NCBI RefSeq assembly: GCF_003477995.1
Contig: NZ_QUEM01000015.1
Location: 1-64,000, forward strand
Reading direction: 5' to 3'
Length of the DNA stretch: 64,000 bases
DNA from: Bacteroides sp. OF04-15BH
GTDB lineage: Bacteria > Bacteroidota > Bacteroidia > Bacteroidales > Bacteroidaceae
Position 1 is the first letter of the stretch. Every line of letters begins with the position of its first letter. Shown here piece by piece: positions 38,427 to 47,619 of the stretch. The notes under the pieces were generated by a model. That model ran no database searches and had not been told where the DNA came from. It saw only the letters and a list, made by a program, of their open reading frames with translations. Made by a program: the position numbers and the translations under genes.

Positions 38427-39311
38427 TTACTTCTTTTGAGAAAGTTTTTCCAGAAAATAAACCAGGAAGAAACCAATGATGGCCAATACAATGGCTTCTG
38501 CCAGAAAAGCGTTCGGCATAATGTTCTTTTCCAACTCAAATCCACCGTCCATCATGATTTTCTCTTTCCACGGCCATACTTTGTTCAAGGAACCGAGCAT
38601 AAAACCGGTCAGGAGTGCCAAAGTTGAATTGCGGAAACGAGCCAAGGCAAAAGAAAGAACTCTTGAAAATGAAGTAATACCAATCAGTGCTCCTGCTGCA
38701 AATACCAGCAAGATACCGATTTTAAGCTCTTTCACTGCATCCATAATGTAGAAATACTTACCCAGCAATACCAGAATAAAACTTCCGGAGATACCCGGCA
38801 AAATCATGGCACAAATGGCAATGGCTCCACAAAGGAAAATGAAAAGCAGATTAGTCGGGGTCTCGGCCGGTGTAGCTACCGTGATATAATAGGCCACAGC
38901 AGCACCCACAATAAACGAAGCGATCGTTTTTACGTTCCATTCCTTAATATCTTTGGAAACGAACCAGGTAGAGGCCAAAACCAGACCGAAAAAGAAAGCC
39001 CATACCATAATCGGATGTGCTTCCAACAACCAAGTAATCAGCTTGGCCAAAGAAAAGACACTGATACCGATACCCAAAAGAATAGAGAAAAGGAAACTTC
39101 CGTTAATGGCCTTCCAGAAAGACACAATCTTACCGGTAAACAGTAACTTCAGACTATGTGCATTAATACTCTTGATCGAGTTGATCAACTCATCATAAAT
39201 ACCTACGATAAAAGCAATCGTTCCTCCGGAAACACCAGGCACGACGTCCGCAGCGCCCATGGCCATACCTTTCAGAGCCAGCGTTACGTAATCCTTAATT
39301 GTTCGACTCAT
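38427..39311 (-). CDS. DUF368 membrane protein (PopT-type undecaprenyl-phosphate transporter)
   Basis: The 294-residue inner-membrane protein has about nine hydrophobic segments. Two related glycine motifs, VVPGVSGGTIAFIVGIYD near 24-41 and ILPGISGSFILVLLGKYF near 170-187, are the duplicated re-entrant loops of DUF368. Recent work assigns this family to recycling the lipid carrier undecaprenyl phosphate across the membrane for cell-wall synthesis (PopT). It lies downstream of rplT beyond a terminator and is transcribed separately. Confidence 0.88.
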   Translation of the reverse strand: MSRTIKDYVTLALKGMAMGAADVVPGVSGGTIAFIVGIYDELINSIKSINAHSLKLLFTGKIVSFWKAINGSFLFSILLGIGISVFSLAKLITWLLEAHPIMVWAFFFGLVLASTWFVSKDIKEWNVKTIASFIVGAAVAYYITVATPAETPTNLLFIFLCGAIAICAMILPGISGSFILVLLGKYFYIMDAVKELKIGILLVFAAGALIGITSFSRVLSFALARFRNSTLALLTGFMLGSLNKVWPWKEKIMMDGGFELEKNIMPNAFLAEAIVLAIIGFFLVYFLEKLSQKK

Positions 39312-39385
39312 CGTTAAAAGAATTAATTTGTGAGATTATTAAAACAGTTACTAGCAAAACTCTTTCTAAAAATAAAAGCATAAAA

Positions 39386-39414
39386 GGGTGACCTGTACAG
39401 AATACAGATCACCC
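39386..39414 (-). terminator. Terminator of infC-rpmI-rplT
   Basis: Arms 39386-39397 and 39403-39414 pair with one C-A mismatch. On the minus strand they are followed by TTTTATGCTTTTA. Confidence 0.7.
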
Positions 39415-39444
39415 CTATCGTAAATCTTTAAAAGTCTTTCAAGC

Positions 39445-39789
39445 TTACTTTACTTTAGCAACAATAGCCTTGAATGCTTCAGGATGATTTACAGCCAGAT
39501 CGGCCAAAACCTTACGGTTGATCTCGATACCAGCCTTGTGCAAAGCACCCATCAACTGAGAGTATGACATACCCTCCAGGCGTGCAGCAGCGTTGATACG
39601 CTGAATCCACAAAGCGCGGAAACTGCGTTTCTTGTTACGACGGTCACGGAAAGCGTAAGTCAAACCTTTCTCCCAAGTATTCTTGGCTACGGTCCATACA
39701 TTCTTACGAGCTCCGTAGTAACCTCTGGTTAAACCTAAAATTTTCTTTCTTTTTGCTCTAGAAGCAACATGATTTACTGATCTTGGCAT
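39445..39789 (-). CDS. rplT: 50S ribosomal protein L20
   Basis: The 114-residue basic protein begins [20 protein letters not shown] and contains [15 protein letters not shown] and [15 protein letters not shown], diagnostic of L20. It binds 23S rRNA during early assembly and, in other bacteria, represses its own operon. It is the last gene of infC-rpmI-rplT, 108 bp after rpmI. Confidence 0.97.
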   Translation of the reverse strand: MPRSVNHVASRAKRKKILGLTRGYYGARKNVWTVAKNTWEKGLTYAFRDRRNKKRSFRALWIQRINAAARLEGMSYSQLMGALHKAGIEINRKVLADLAVNHPEAFKAIVAKVK

Positions 39790-39897
39790 AATTTTTACTC
39801 TTTTTGAATGGTTAGCGCCGCTCTGTTTCTTTATGAGCGAACTTTAGGCTAAATCATTCGGTTAATAAATTTAAAATAGTTTACCGCATTTAAGAAA

Positions 39898-40095
39898 TTA
39901 ACGTAAGCAAAGCAACTCGCGAACCTGCTTCATGTCAGCCTTTACCACGATATCATCGTGTACGAGGTTTCTTTTACGCTTCTTTGATTTCTTAGTCAAA
40001 ATGTGACTGTGAAATGCATGATGTCTTTTTACTTTACCGGTTCCGGTAAGAGCGAATCTTTTTTTAGCACCGGAATTAGTCTTAACTTTTGGCAT
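39898..40095 (-). CDS. rpmI: 50S ribosomal protein L35
   Basis: The 65-residue basic protein begins [28 protein letters not shown] and has the KSKKRKRNL core of L35. It sits between infC and rplT in the universally conserved order. Confidence 0.97.
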   Translation of the reverse strand: MPKVKTNSGAKKRFALTGTGKVKRHHAFHSHILTKKSKKRKRNLVHDDIVVKADMKQVRELLCLR

Positions 40096-40170
40096 TTTGT
40101 TTAAATTTTAAATTATTATTAATATTAGTGGCAACGCATATACCAGGGCGTTACGCACGTTCTTTTCTTT

Positions 40171-40809
40171 TTATTCGCCTTCTACTCTCGGGCCCTGATA
40201 CTCTTTCGGAGCATTAGCCTTAGGCTGTGCCTTCTCAGGCTTGGCTGCGGCCTGTGTTGTAGCGGCTTTGTCTGTCTTCTTGGCACCCAATTTCTTAGGA
40301 GCGATGAAGATGGTCATACGTTTTCCTTCGAGAACAGGCATCTGTTCTACTTTACCGTATTCTTCCAAATCATTGGCAAAACGCAGCAAGAGCACCTCTC
40401 CCTGTTCCTTGAAAAGGATACTTCTTCCTTTAAAGAATACGTAGGCCTTAACTTTGTCACCGTCAGAAAGGAATCCCTGAGCGTGCTTCAACTTGAAGTT
40501 ATAGTCATGGTCATCTGTCTGAGGTCCGAAACGGATTTCCTTCACATCGACCTTAACCTGCTTCGCCTTCATCTCTTTCTGGCGCTTCTTCTGCTGATAA
40601 AGGAACTTACTATAGTCTATCAAACGACAAACAGGAGGAGTGGCATTCGGTGAAATTTCAACTAGATCTACCCCTTGGCTCTCGGCTAACTGCAACGCTT
40701 TGCTTGTTGGCATTACAGTAGATTCAATTTCATCGCCCACAATACGGACTTCACGCACACGTATCTGTTCATTGACACGATATTGCTGCTTCAAATTGTC
40801 TTTCTTCAT
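40171..40809 (-). CDS. infC: Translation initiation factor IF-3
   Basis: IF-3 prevents subunit rejoining and checks start-codon pairing. The 212 residues contain the N-domain ([47 protein letters not shown]) and C-domain ([25 protein letters not shown]). A 30-residue Ala/Lys/Pro-rich tail after residue 180 is longer than in E. coli and is typical of Bacteroidetes. The start is ATG, not the AUU used for autoregulation in E. coli. A TAACTTTG box at 40877-40884 on this strand overlaps the end of thrS and may give infC its own promoter. Confidence 0.96.
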   Translation of the reverse strand: MKKDNLKQQYRVNEQIRVREVRIVGDEIESTVMPTSKALQLAESQGVDLVEISPNATPPVCRLIDYSKFLYQQKKRQKEMKAKQVKVDVKEIRFGPQTDDHDYNFKLKHAQGFLSDGDKVKAYVFFKGRSILFKEQGEVLLLRFANDLEEYGKVEQMPVLEGKRMTIFIAPKKLGAKKTDKAATTQAAAKPEKAQPKANAPKEYQGPRVEGE

Positions 40810-40881
40810 TAATTCTAAATGATCTTCTCTTCTGTTTTTTTGATTGATTAATAATTAAGTTCTTTATTTGTGGCGGCAAAG

Positions 40882-42828
40882 TTAGTAATTATTTAGCATA
40901 TTACGCACTTCTTCGTTGATTTTCTTTGCAAAATCTTCAAATTTCATGCTTCCTTGGTCGCCTTCACCGCGTTTTCTTACAGAAACGGTGCCTTCTGCAG
41001 CCTCTTTCTCACCGACAATCAGCATATAAGGGATACGCTTCATCTCGTTGTCGCGAATCTTACGTCCGATCTTTTCATTACGATCATCCACAATAGCGCG
41101 CACATCCTGCTCGTCGAAATAAGCCTGCAACTGCTTGGCATAGTCGTTGAATTTCTCTGAAATAGGCAGGATAGCTACCTGATCCGGAGTCAGCCACAAT
41201 GGGAACTGTCCGGCTGTATGCTCGATCAACACGGCGCAGAAACGCTCCATAGATCCGAACGGAGCACGGTGAACCATTACCGGACGATGCTTCTGGTTGT
41301 CCTCGCCAGTATATTCCAACTGGAAACGTTCCGGCAAGTTATAGTCTACCTGAATGGTACCCAACTGCCATCTGCGTCCCAAGGCATCCTTCACCATAAA
41401 GTCGAGTTTAGGACCATAGAAAGCAGCCTCTCCATACTCTACGCGAGCTGGCAGGCCTTTTTCCTTACAAGCCTCGATGATAGCGTTTTCTGCTGCATTC
41501 CATACTTCCTCAGAACCGATATACTTTTCTGTATTGTTCGGGTCGCGCAAAGAAATCTGAGCCTCGAAGTTCTCAAAATCCAATGCCTTGAAGATGATCT
41601 GGATGATCTCCATCACACGGATAAACTCATCCTTCACCTGATCCGGACGGCAGAAGATATGGGCATCATCCTGAGTAAAGCTACGAACACGAGTCAGTCC
41701 GTGCAACTCACCGCTCTGCTCATAACGGTAAACGGTACCGAATTCTGCGATACGCAACGGCAGATCCTTGTAAGAACGCGGTTTCCATGCAAAGATCTCG
41801 CAGTGGTGCGGGCAGTTCATCGGCTTCAGCATATATTCTTCACCCTCTTCCGGAGTATGAATCGGCTGGAAGGAATCCTTACCGTAGTGTGCATAGTGAC
41901 CAGAAGTTACATACAGGTTCTTACCACCGATATGCGGAGTGATTACCTGCTGATAGCCATAACGCTTCTGGATTTTCTTCAGGAAGTCTTCCAGACGCAA
42001 ACGCAGGGCTGTTCCCTTTGGCAACCAGATAGGCAATCCCTTACCTACGCGCTCAGAAAACATGAACAGTTCCATTTCCTTACCGATCTTACGGTGATCG
42101 CGTTTTTTGGCCTCTTCTACCAATGCCAGATATTCATCGAGCAATTTCTTCTTCGGGAAAGAAACGGCATAGACACGAGTCATCTGCGGACGTTTCTCAT
42201 CGCCACGCCAGTAAGCAGAAGACACGGCCATTACCTTCACGGCCTTGATCGGAGCTGTAGAAAGAAGGTGTGGACCACGGCACAAATCGGTAAAGTTACC
42301 CTGAGTATAGGTAGAGATATGTCCGTCTTCCAGTTCTTCAATCAACTCATTCTTATAAGTCTGTCCTTTCTCGGTAAAGAAGGCCAAAGCATCAGCCTTA
42401 GAGATTTCCTGACGCACTACAGCTTCCTTACGCTGAGCCACCTCGATCATCTTTTTTTCGATCTGGGCAAAGTCAGCCTCGCGGATAACCACTCCCTGAG
42501 GAGGCATCACGTCATAATAGAAACCGTTTTCGATAGCAGGACCGATACCGAACTGCATGCCCGGATAGAGTTCCTGCAAAGCCTCTGCCAGCAAGTGGGC
42601 AGAAGTGTGCCAGAAAGCGTGCTTGCCTTCTGGTGAATCCCATTTATAGAATACTACAGAAGCATCTTCCTGAATCGGTCTGTTCAGCTCCACGATTTCA
42701 CCGTTTACGCTGCAAACCAAAACATCCTGAGCCAAACGGCTGGAAATACTTTCTGCTATCTGTAAACCTGTAACGCCGCTCTCGAATTCGCGAACGGAGT
42801 TGTCTGGAAAAGTAATTTTTATCATCAT
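40882..42828 (-). CDS. thrS: Threonine-tRNA ligase
   Basis: The enzyme charges tRNA-Thr and edits mischarged serine. The 648 residues contain an N-terminal TGS domain (about 1-62), the editing domain with [11 protein letters not shown] and CRGPHL, the class II core with the zinc-ligand cysteine in [10 protein letters not shown] and [14 protein letters not shown], and the anticodon-binding domain after about residue 540. It lies upstream of infC. A TATTTTTG box at 42851-42858 on this strand is its likely promoter. Confidence 0.97.
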   Translation of the reverse strand: MMIKITFPDNSVREFESGVTGLQIAESISSRLAQDVLVCSVNGEIVELNRPIQEDASVVFYKWDSPEGKHAFWHTSAHLLAEALQELYPGMQFGIGPAIENGFYYDVMPPQGVVIREADFAQIEKKMIEVAQRKEAVVRQEISKADALAFFTEKGQTYKNELIEELEDGHISTYTQGNFTDLCRGPHLLSTAPIKAVKVMAVSSAYWRGDEKRPQMTRVYAVSFPKKKLLDEYLALVEEAKKRDHRKIGKEMELFMFSERVGKGLPIWLPKGTALRLRLEDFLKKIQKRYGYQQVITPHIGGKNLYVTSGHYAHYGKDSFQPIHTPEEGEEYMLKPMNCPHHCEIFAWKPRSYKDLPLRIAEFGTVYRYEQSGELHGLTRVRSFTQDDAHIFCRPDQVKDEFIRVMEIIQIIFKALDFENFEAQISLRDPNNTEKYIGSEEVWNAAENAIIEACKEKGLPARVEYGEAAFYGPKLDFMVKDALGRRWQLGTIQVDYNLPERFQLEYTGEDNQKHRPVMVHRAPFGSMERFCAVLIEHTAGQFPLWLTPDQVAILPISEKFNDYAKQLQAYFDEQDVRAIVDDRNEKIGRKIRDNEMKRIPYMLIVGEKEAAEGTVSVRKRGEGDQGSMKFEDFAKKINEEVRNMLNNY

Positions 42829-42850
42829 TCTTAAAGATTTGTTCTAAATG

Positions 42851-42880
42851 CAAAAATACTACTTTTTTTACGAAAACAAG
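42851..42880 (-). promoter_or_regulatory. Promoter of thrS
   Basis: On the minus strand CTTG (42877-42880) and TATTTTTG (42851-42858) are 18 bp apart. Confidence 0.45.
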
Positions 42881-42921
42881 ATTTTATCCGAAAAAAAGGT
42901 ATCACACAGCATCAAGAAATT

Positions 42922-44895
42922 CTACTTCCGGTAGTCGGCATACTTCTTGATCAGGCTGTAAGAATCATAAAGTCCTAATTCTCCGGCCTGACTCAAGTCA
43001 GATACCGCCTGCTGCATCTTCTCCTGCTTGATGCAGGCCACTCCCCTGTTGAACAGTGCTTCGGCAAAGTTTGCATCAATTTTCAGGGCTTGGGTAAACG
43101 CCTGTTCAGCCTTGGCGTAGTTCTGCTCCAGCATATAGATATATCCTATATTATAATAAGCATACTTAAAGTCGGGAATCTGACGGAGTACGGCCTCCAA
43201 ATCGGTCAGGGCAGCATTGTAGCCAATCTGCAATGCGGCAGTCGACTTTTCCTGTCCGGTACCGGCAAACGCTTCCAACTGGCGGATCTTGATCTGTGCC
43301 CGCAGGAAATATCCCAAAACGCCTTCAGGATTGCGCTCCAGATATTTGTTGACATCATCCATCGCCGCATCATAATCCTGCACGGTATAGTATTCCAAGG
43401 CGCGCTCCAGATACAACTGTGCCGGTGGATTGGCAGCCTCCAGTTTCTGAGCCAGCGTTTCCAACCGGGCAAAATGTTTCTGCACGAGATTCCGGTCCAG
43501 AGTCTGTTCATGATTGGCCAAAGCGATGCGTTGCGGCAGCCAACCCGTCTGATTCAGTTTTTCCAGTTCCGGATGATAAGCCACCGACCGCTCCACGCCG
43601 AGACGCTGCGGATGATAAGTCAGCACGAACATGGCCTCGGGGCGCACTTCCACCTGTTTGTTTTGAATCTTTCCCCGATATTCGCTGCTGTACTTCTGGG
43701 CATAAACCACCGTATCCTCCTCGACCAGTTTATCGTAATCGTTCATATCCAGATCACTCTTCTTACGGGTCTTGTTGGAAGTCTTGAACTTCTTGCCCTG
43801 ATAACGGGCCTCCATCTGCGCCTTCATCACCTTGAATTCATCCCGTTCCGCACCATTGACGTCACCCAGTTTTCGCCGGATGGTGGCTCTCAGCTGATAG
43901 CCGGTCCAGAATGTGGGATACTCTTTGATGACAGCAGACAAGTCCTTCAGCGCCCCCCGGTAATCTCCCGTATTGTTGCGCATCAGGGCACGGTTAAAGA
44001 GTGCGATCATGTTGTCCGGCTCCACTTCAAGCACGAAGTTGAAATCCTCAATAGCCCGGTTGTCATCACCCACCTGAGCACGGAGCAAACCGCGGTTGAA
44101 GTGTCCGATATAGCTTTTCGGGTCCACCACAATCGCTTCGTCATAATCGCTCATGGCACCGCGCAGGTTGCGCTGATGATAGCGCGCCAACGCACGGTTC
44201 ACATAATAACTTGCATTTCGTTTGTTTATCGAGATTGCCTGTGTGAGTTGTTCTTCTCCAGCCTTATAATCTTCACGGTTCAAACTGATCATGGCCAGCA
44301 TTTCCCAGATGCGTTCATCATACTGGTCCACCTTGAGAGCCTGATTCAAAGACTGTTCGGCCGTAACCGTATCTTTCTGCTGGAAAGCGACTTGCGCCTT
44401 TACGGTATAGAACTGCGCATCGTCGGGCCATTTGCGAATCACGGAATCCAGGCTGTTCATGGCCTGGTCATAGCGTTTTGTCTCCGCCTCGCACAAGATG
44501 TAGTTATACCATCCGTTGCGGTTTTCCGGTTCCAGTTTCAGCAGTTTCCGATAAGCTTCGCATGCCTCTTCATACTGTTTCAGATTGATAAAGCACAATC
44601 CCAGCAGTTCATAGTTACGGGCCACAAAAGGATTCTTTTCGATGGCTTCCCTGCAATCCTCAGAAGCCCCCGAAAAGTCCTCCAGATAAAACTTTGCCAG
44701 TCCGCGATAGAAGTAAGGCTCTGAAAGATATGGTTTCGCATTGATCACCATATTGAAATACTGCATGGACAGCACGTAATCCTCGTAATAAAGAGCATTA
44801 CGTCCCATCAGCATCACCCGGTCCGCATTAATCTGGGACCATCCCAGCTGCGGACAGGCAAAGAGTAAGAACAGCGCCTTCTTGAAGTGTCGCAT
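42922..44895 (-). CDS. Exported tetratricopeptide-repeat protein
   Basis: The 657 residues begin with a signal peptide (MRHFKKALFLLFACPQLGWSQ). Almost the whole mature part is TPR units, about ten before residue 350 and several more after 490 (for example YYNIGYIYMLEQNYAKAEQAF and ALFNRGVACIKQEKMQQAV). The middle (about 350-470) is charged and not repetitive. It acts as a periplasmic or envelope scaffold by type; the specific partner is unknown. It lies 6 bp after def in the conserved ruvX-def-TPR order. Confidence 0.88.
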   Translation of the reverse strand: MRHFKKALFLLFACPQLGWSQINADRVMLMGRNALYYEDYVLSMQYFNMVINAKPYLSEPYFYRGLAKFYLEDFSGASEDCREAIEKNPFVARNYELLGLCFINLKQYEEACEAYRKLLKLEPENRNGWYNYILCEAETKRYDQAMNSLDSVIRKWPDDAQFYTVKAQVAFQQKDTVTAEQSLNQALKVDQYDERIWEMLAMISLNREDYKAGEEQLTQAISINKRNASYYVNRALARYHQRNLRGAMSDYDEAIVVDPKSYIGHFNRGLLRAQVGDDNRAIEDFNFVLEVEPDNMIALFNRALMRNNTGDYRGALKDLSAVIKEYPTFWTGYQLRATIRRKLGDVNGAERDEFKVMKAQMEARYQGKKFKTSNKTRKKSDLDMNDYDKLVEEDTVVYAQKYSSEYRGKIQNKQVEVRPEAMFVLTYHPQRLGVERSVAYHPELEKLNQTGWLPQRIALANHEQTLDRNLVQKHFARLETLAQKLEAANPPAQLYLERALEYYTVQDYDAAMDDVNKYLERNPEGVLGYFLRAQIKIRQLEAFAGTGQEKSTAALQIGYNAALTDLEAVLRQIPDFKYAYYNIGYIYMLEQNYAKAEQAFTQALKIDANFAEALFNRGVACIKQEKMQQAVSDLSQAGELGLYDSYSLIKKYADYRK

Positions 44896-44901
44896 TCTGT
44901 A

Positions 44902-45459
44902 TTACTTTCTAAGTTTAATCTTATAAGAGCAACGGAAATTTCCTTTCAGCAAGCTGTTGAGCTTGCCCTTGATCATCTGTTTGCGCAGCATGCTCAGACG
45001 GTCGATAAACATGGTTCCTTCCAGATGGTCGAACTCATGCTGCATCACGCGTGCCAGATAACCTTCCACCCACTCTTCATGTTCTTCAAAATTCTCATCC
45101 TGATATTTCACGTGGATGCGGGTCGGACGGCGCACACTTTCGTGGATTCCCGGTACGCTCAGACATCCTTCCTCCATCAATTCCGTTTCCGTATCATCAT
45201 ATTCCAGGATATGCGGGTTAATAAAAGTCTTGATATATCCCTTATATTCGGGCAGATCATCAGATATGATATCCAGATTAATCACAACCAGACGGATATC
45301 CAATCCGATCTGTGGAGCTGCCAGGCCGATGCCTTCCGAGTGCTCCAGAGTTTCGTACATGTCCTGAATCAATCCTTTCAAATTCGGATAGTTCTCATCA
45401 ATATCCTCAGCCACTTTTCTCAATACAGGCTGACCATAAGTATAAATAGGTAAAATCAT
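44902..45459 (-). CDS. def: Peptide deformylase
   Basis: The metalloenzyme removes the formyl group from new polypeptides. The 185 residues show the three family motifs: GIGLAAPQIG, EEGCLSVPG (metal-binding Cys) and QHEFDHLEG (two His and catalytic Glu). It is placed between ruvX (8 bp upstream) and the TPR gene (6 bp downstream), all in one operon. Confidence 0.97.
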   Translation of the reverse strand: MILPIYTYGQPVLRKVAEDIDENYPNLKGLIQDMYETLEHSEGIGLAAPQIGLDIRLVVINLDIISDDLPEYKGYIKTFINPHILEYDDTETELMEEGCLSVPGIHESVRRPTRIHVKYQDENFEEHEEWVEGYLARVMQHEFDHLEGTMFIDRLSMLRKQMIKGKLNSLLKGNFRCSYKIKLRK

Positions 45460-45467
45460 AATCTTCT

Positions 45468-45881
45468 TTATTTATGCGCTTCCATCCAACCTTGCAAAAT
45501 GATTGTGGCACTGACTTCATCAACAAGCGCCTTATTTTGCCGTGCCTTTTTCTTCACACCTCCGGCCAGAATCGCCTTCTGGGCGAGCACCGAAGTAAAC
45601 CGTTCGTCGAAATACTCCACAGGAATGTCGGGCAATGCCTTTTGCAGTTTGGCAACAAACGGTTTGATATTCTGCATGTTCTCGGAACACTCTCCGGTGA
45701 CGGTTTTAGGGAGCCCGACCACAATCCGCTCCACCGGTTCCTTCTGAACATAATTAAGTATAAATTCGAGCAACTGGGCCGTCTGCACGGTAGTCAGTCC
45801 GTTGGCGATAATCTGCAACGGGTCCGTAACAGCCAGTCCGGTCCGCTTCCGTCCGTAATCTATGGCTAAGACTCTTCCCAT
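45468..45881 (-). CDS. ruvX: RuvX/YqgF-type pre-16S rRNA nuclease (Holliday-junction resolvase fold)
   Basis: The 137-residue RNase H-fold protein begins MGRVLAIDYGRKRTGLAVTDP and has the conserved VVGLPKTVTGECS, YFDERFTS and the final acidic cluster VDEVSATIILQGWME. In E. coli YqgF matures the 5' end of 16S rRNA; a recombination role is older naming. It is the first gene of ruvX-def-TPR. Confidence 0.93.
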   Translation of the reverse strand: MGRVLAIDYGRKRTGLAVTDPLQIIANGLTTVQTAQLLEFILNYVQKEPVERIVVGLPKTVTGECSENMQNIKPFVAKLQKALPDIPVEYFDERFTSVLAQKAILAGGVKKKARQNKALVDEVSATIILQGWMEAHK

Positions 45882-45925
45882 ACCTTATTATATATGCGCC
45901 GGGCGCAAGAGCGAGTAACCTCTAT

Positions 45926-45960
45926 CTATAAAGGCCGACAGCTGGTGTCGGCCTTTATAG
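45926..45960 (-). terminator. Hairpin terminator after the SPOR lipoprotein gene
   Basis: A perfect 15-bp stem pairs 45926-45940 with 45946-45960 around a 5-nt loop. The T-run is poor, but the stem is very stable and lies between the SPOR gene stop and ruvX. Confidence 0.7.
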
Positions 45961-45973
45961 ATGGAGCACTCTG

Positions 45974-46468
45974 TTATTTCTTATAAAGCAACCATGCGTC
46001 CGGATAAGTAGCTCTGAGCTTATCTCTTGACTGCACGGCAGAATGTTTGTCGGCAAATGTTGTTGCTACCACACGGTACATGCTGTTGCCAGAGTTGAAG
46101 GCAATCTGAGCTGAGTAACCGGCGTTCTTCAATGTAGCCTGCAATCTTTCAGCATTGTCTTTGTTTCCGAAGCTTCCGCAAACCACGCTGTATGCATTCA
46201 GTCCGTTACCAGATACTACGGTAACGTTTTCCTGACGAACAGGCACATTGCTTACATCCACAGTAGTAGTGGTTGTATTAGGCTGTGTTACCGGAGTCAC
46301 CGGAGTTACCTCTACGGCAGCGTTCTGCTGTGCGCTGTTATCTACGGCAGCCTGCTGCTGTTGTTTTGCTTTCTCATACGCTTTCTTATAAGCGCTTTCC
46401 TGGCTCTTACATGAAGTCATTGCAAAAGCAAGACTCAAGCCAACACCTAACAATAATACTTTCTTCAT
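45974..46468 (-). CDS. SPOR-domain lipoprotein
   Basis: SPOR domains bind denuded glycan strands at division sites. The start MKKVLLLGVGLSLAF (164 residues) gives a signal peptide with lipobox MTSC; upstream in-frame ATGs fall before the promoter box at 46543-46550 on this strand. After the cysteine comes a Lys/Gln-rich helix (about 20-45), a Thr/Val-rich linker and the SPOR domain (about 85-164; AYSVVCGSFGNKDNAERLQATLKNAGY). Confidence 0.9.
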   Translation of the reverse strand: MKKVLLLGVGLSLAFAMTSCKSQESAYKKAYEKAKQQQQAAVDNSAQQNAAVEVTPVTPVTQPNTTTTTVDVSNVPVRQENVTVVSGNGLNAYSVVCGSFGNKDNAERLQATLKNAGYSAQIAFNSGNSMYRVVATTFADKHSAVQSRDKLRATYPDAWLLYKK

Positions 46469-46542
46469 CTTTCTATATGGTTTATTAAACAGTTTAGTTA
46501 TCACGAATAAGCCGCTTGGGCACGGCATATCAAGTTTACGGA

Positions 46543-46576
46543 CAAAAATACATATTATAATGATAGGAAGCACAAA
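46543..46576 (-). promoter_or_regulatory. Promoter of the SPOR lipoprotein gene
   Basis: On the minus strand TTTG (46573-46576) and TATTTTTG (46543-46550) are 22 bp apart, leaving a 5' leader of about 70 nt. Confidence 0.45.
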
Positions 46577-46641
46577 AAACTTAGAAAAATTTGTTAAAAC
46601 CTTTTTTTTCACGAAGCGGTAAAAAAAAGATGGAAAAAAGT

Positions 46642-46671
46642 TTTGTTCCCAGTATATTTTTCCTATCTTTG
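46642..46671 (+). promoter_or_regulatory. Promoter of the YtxH/holin-like operon
   Basis: TTTG at 46642-46645 and TATCTTTG at 46664-46671 are 18 bp apart, 33 bp before the first start codon. Confidence 0.6.
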
Positions 46672-46704
46672 CTATATCCAACTTAATTTTTAAAAGAGAA
46701 CATT

Positions 46705-46914
46705 ATGAAAGCATTGAATTTTTTGGCAGCATTCGTAGGCGGCGCAGCCGTTGGTGCAGCATTCGGTATTTTATTTGCTCCTGAAAGAGGTACAGATACT
46801 CGTGAAAAAATCGCTGAAGCTCTTCGTAAAAGAGGTATCAGATTGAACCGTAAGGAAATGGATACTCTCGTTGACGAGATTGCTGAAGAAATCAAATCTG
46901 GCGAAGAGGCTTAA
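46705..46914 (+). CDS. YtxH-domain protein
   Basis: The 69-residue protein has a glycine-rich N-terminal membrane segment (LNFLAAFVGGAAVGAAFGILFAPERG, about 4-29) followed by an amphipathic charged helix. This is the YtxH/gas-vesicle-protein-like family pattern, often linked to envelope stress. It is the first of three small co-directional genes, with an 11-bp gap to the next. Confidence 0.85.
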   Translation: MKALNFLAAFVGGAAVGAAFGILFAPERGTDTREKIAEALRKRGIRLNRKEMDTLVDEIAEEIKSGEEA

Positions 46915-46925
46915 AAACGGGGCGC

Positions 46926-47324
46926 ATGTTTTCAGTAAATAAAAATGTAGAAAGCATTCAAAAACTTCTTTTGGAGTTTAAGAATTACTACTTGCTCCAA
47001 AAGAAGTTTATCCGTTTGGACACCGCAGAGAAGCTCACGGTGATTCTTTCGGCAATAGGAATTGCTTTGATCATTTTGATACTTGTTGCGCTTATCTGCT
47101 TCTTCGGAACATTGGCTCTGGCCTTCTATCTGGGCAATACGCTCAACAATATTCCGCTGGGCTTTATAATCGTGGCAGGAATTATCGCTTTCGTGCTGCT
47201 CATATTCTATTGGAACAGAAAAAGATTTGTGGTAGAACCGTTGGCCCGCTTCATCGGACAATTGTTCGCCTCAGAACCGAATAAAACAGAAGATCATGGA
47301 ACAGAATCCCAAAATGCCCGCTAA
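46926..47324 (+). CDS. Phage-holin-like family membrane protein
   Basis: The 132-residue protein has two transmembrane helices (about 40-62 and 71-95) around a short loop (YLGNTLNNIP), preceded and followed by charged helices, as in the putative Actinobacterial holin-X/DUF1469 type. No lysis genes are near, so a phage role is unlikely. It sits between the YtxH gene and a 95-residue gene that overlaps its end by 29 nt. Confidence 0.82.
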   Translation: MFSVNKNVESIQKLLLEFKNYYLLQKKFIRLDTAEKLTVILSAIGIALIILILVALICFFGTLALAFYLGNTLNNIPLGFIIVAGIIAFVLLIFYWNRKRFVVEPLARFIGQLFASEPNKTEDHGTESQNAR

Positions 47325-47583
47325 CGGCAAGGTGTATACATTAGAACTGCTCCGTGAAGAGAAAAGACAGGTACGGAAGCAGATCAAAGAAAGCAGCGAC
47401 CGCATCCGCAACACTTATCAGAGCATCGTGGCTCCTCCCAAACAGCCGACAACCAAGATGGAGTCTTTCATGAATGCCTTCGATCAGGGTATGGCCATTT
47501 ACGACGGAGTGATGATGGGCATGCGGATTGTACGAACCATACGAAGCATCTTTGGTTCTTCAAGAAAAAAGAAGAAATGGTAA
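47296..47583 (+). CDS. Hypothetical basic 95-residue protein
   Basis: The gene begins 29 nt inside the holin-like gene, in another frame, so translation is probably coupled. The product is Lys/Arg-rich, with an N-terminal helix (TLELLREEKRQVRKQIKESSDRIRNTYQSI) and a second helix (MNAFDQGMAIYDGVMMGMRIVRTIRSIF) that could lie along a membrane. It belongs by position to the common YtxH/holin-like trio. Its last codons form the left arm of the terminator. Confidence 0.75.
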   Translation: MEQNPKMPANGKVYTLELLREEKRQVRKQIKESSDRIRNTYQSIVAPPKQPTTKMESFMNAFDQGMAIYDGVMMGMRIVRTIRSIFGSSRKKKKW

Positions 47584-47612
47584 ATGATTTTCATCGCCAT
47601 TTCTTCTTTTTT
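47565..47612. terminator. Bidirectional terminator between convergent genes
   Basis: Perfect 16-bp arms at 47565-47580 and 47597-47612 (aaaaaagaagaaatgg) carry their own A and T runs. The left arm is inside the end of the 95-residue gene; the amidase gene on the other strand ends at 47620. Confidence 0.85.
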
Positions 47613-47619
47613 TGTTTCC

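Noticed and set aside
41218..42636. 470-codon open frame opposite thrS
   Set aside because: Shadow of a highly expressed, codon-biased gene; no start signal or family.
43090..44724. 540-codon open frame opposite the TPR gene
   Set aside because: Repeats in the TPR gene keep the opposite frame open; nothing protein-like in it.
46926..47324. Prophage remnant suggested by the holin-like gene
   Set aside because: No other phage gene is near, and the trio with YtxH is a chromosomal envelope arrangement.
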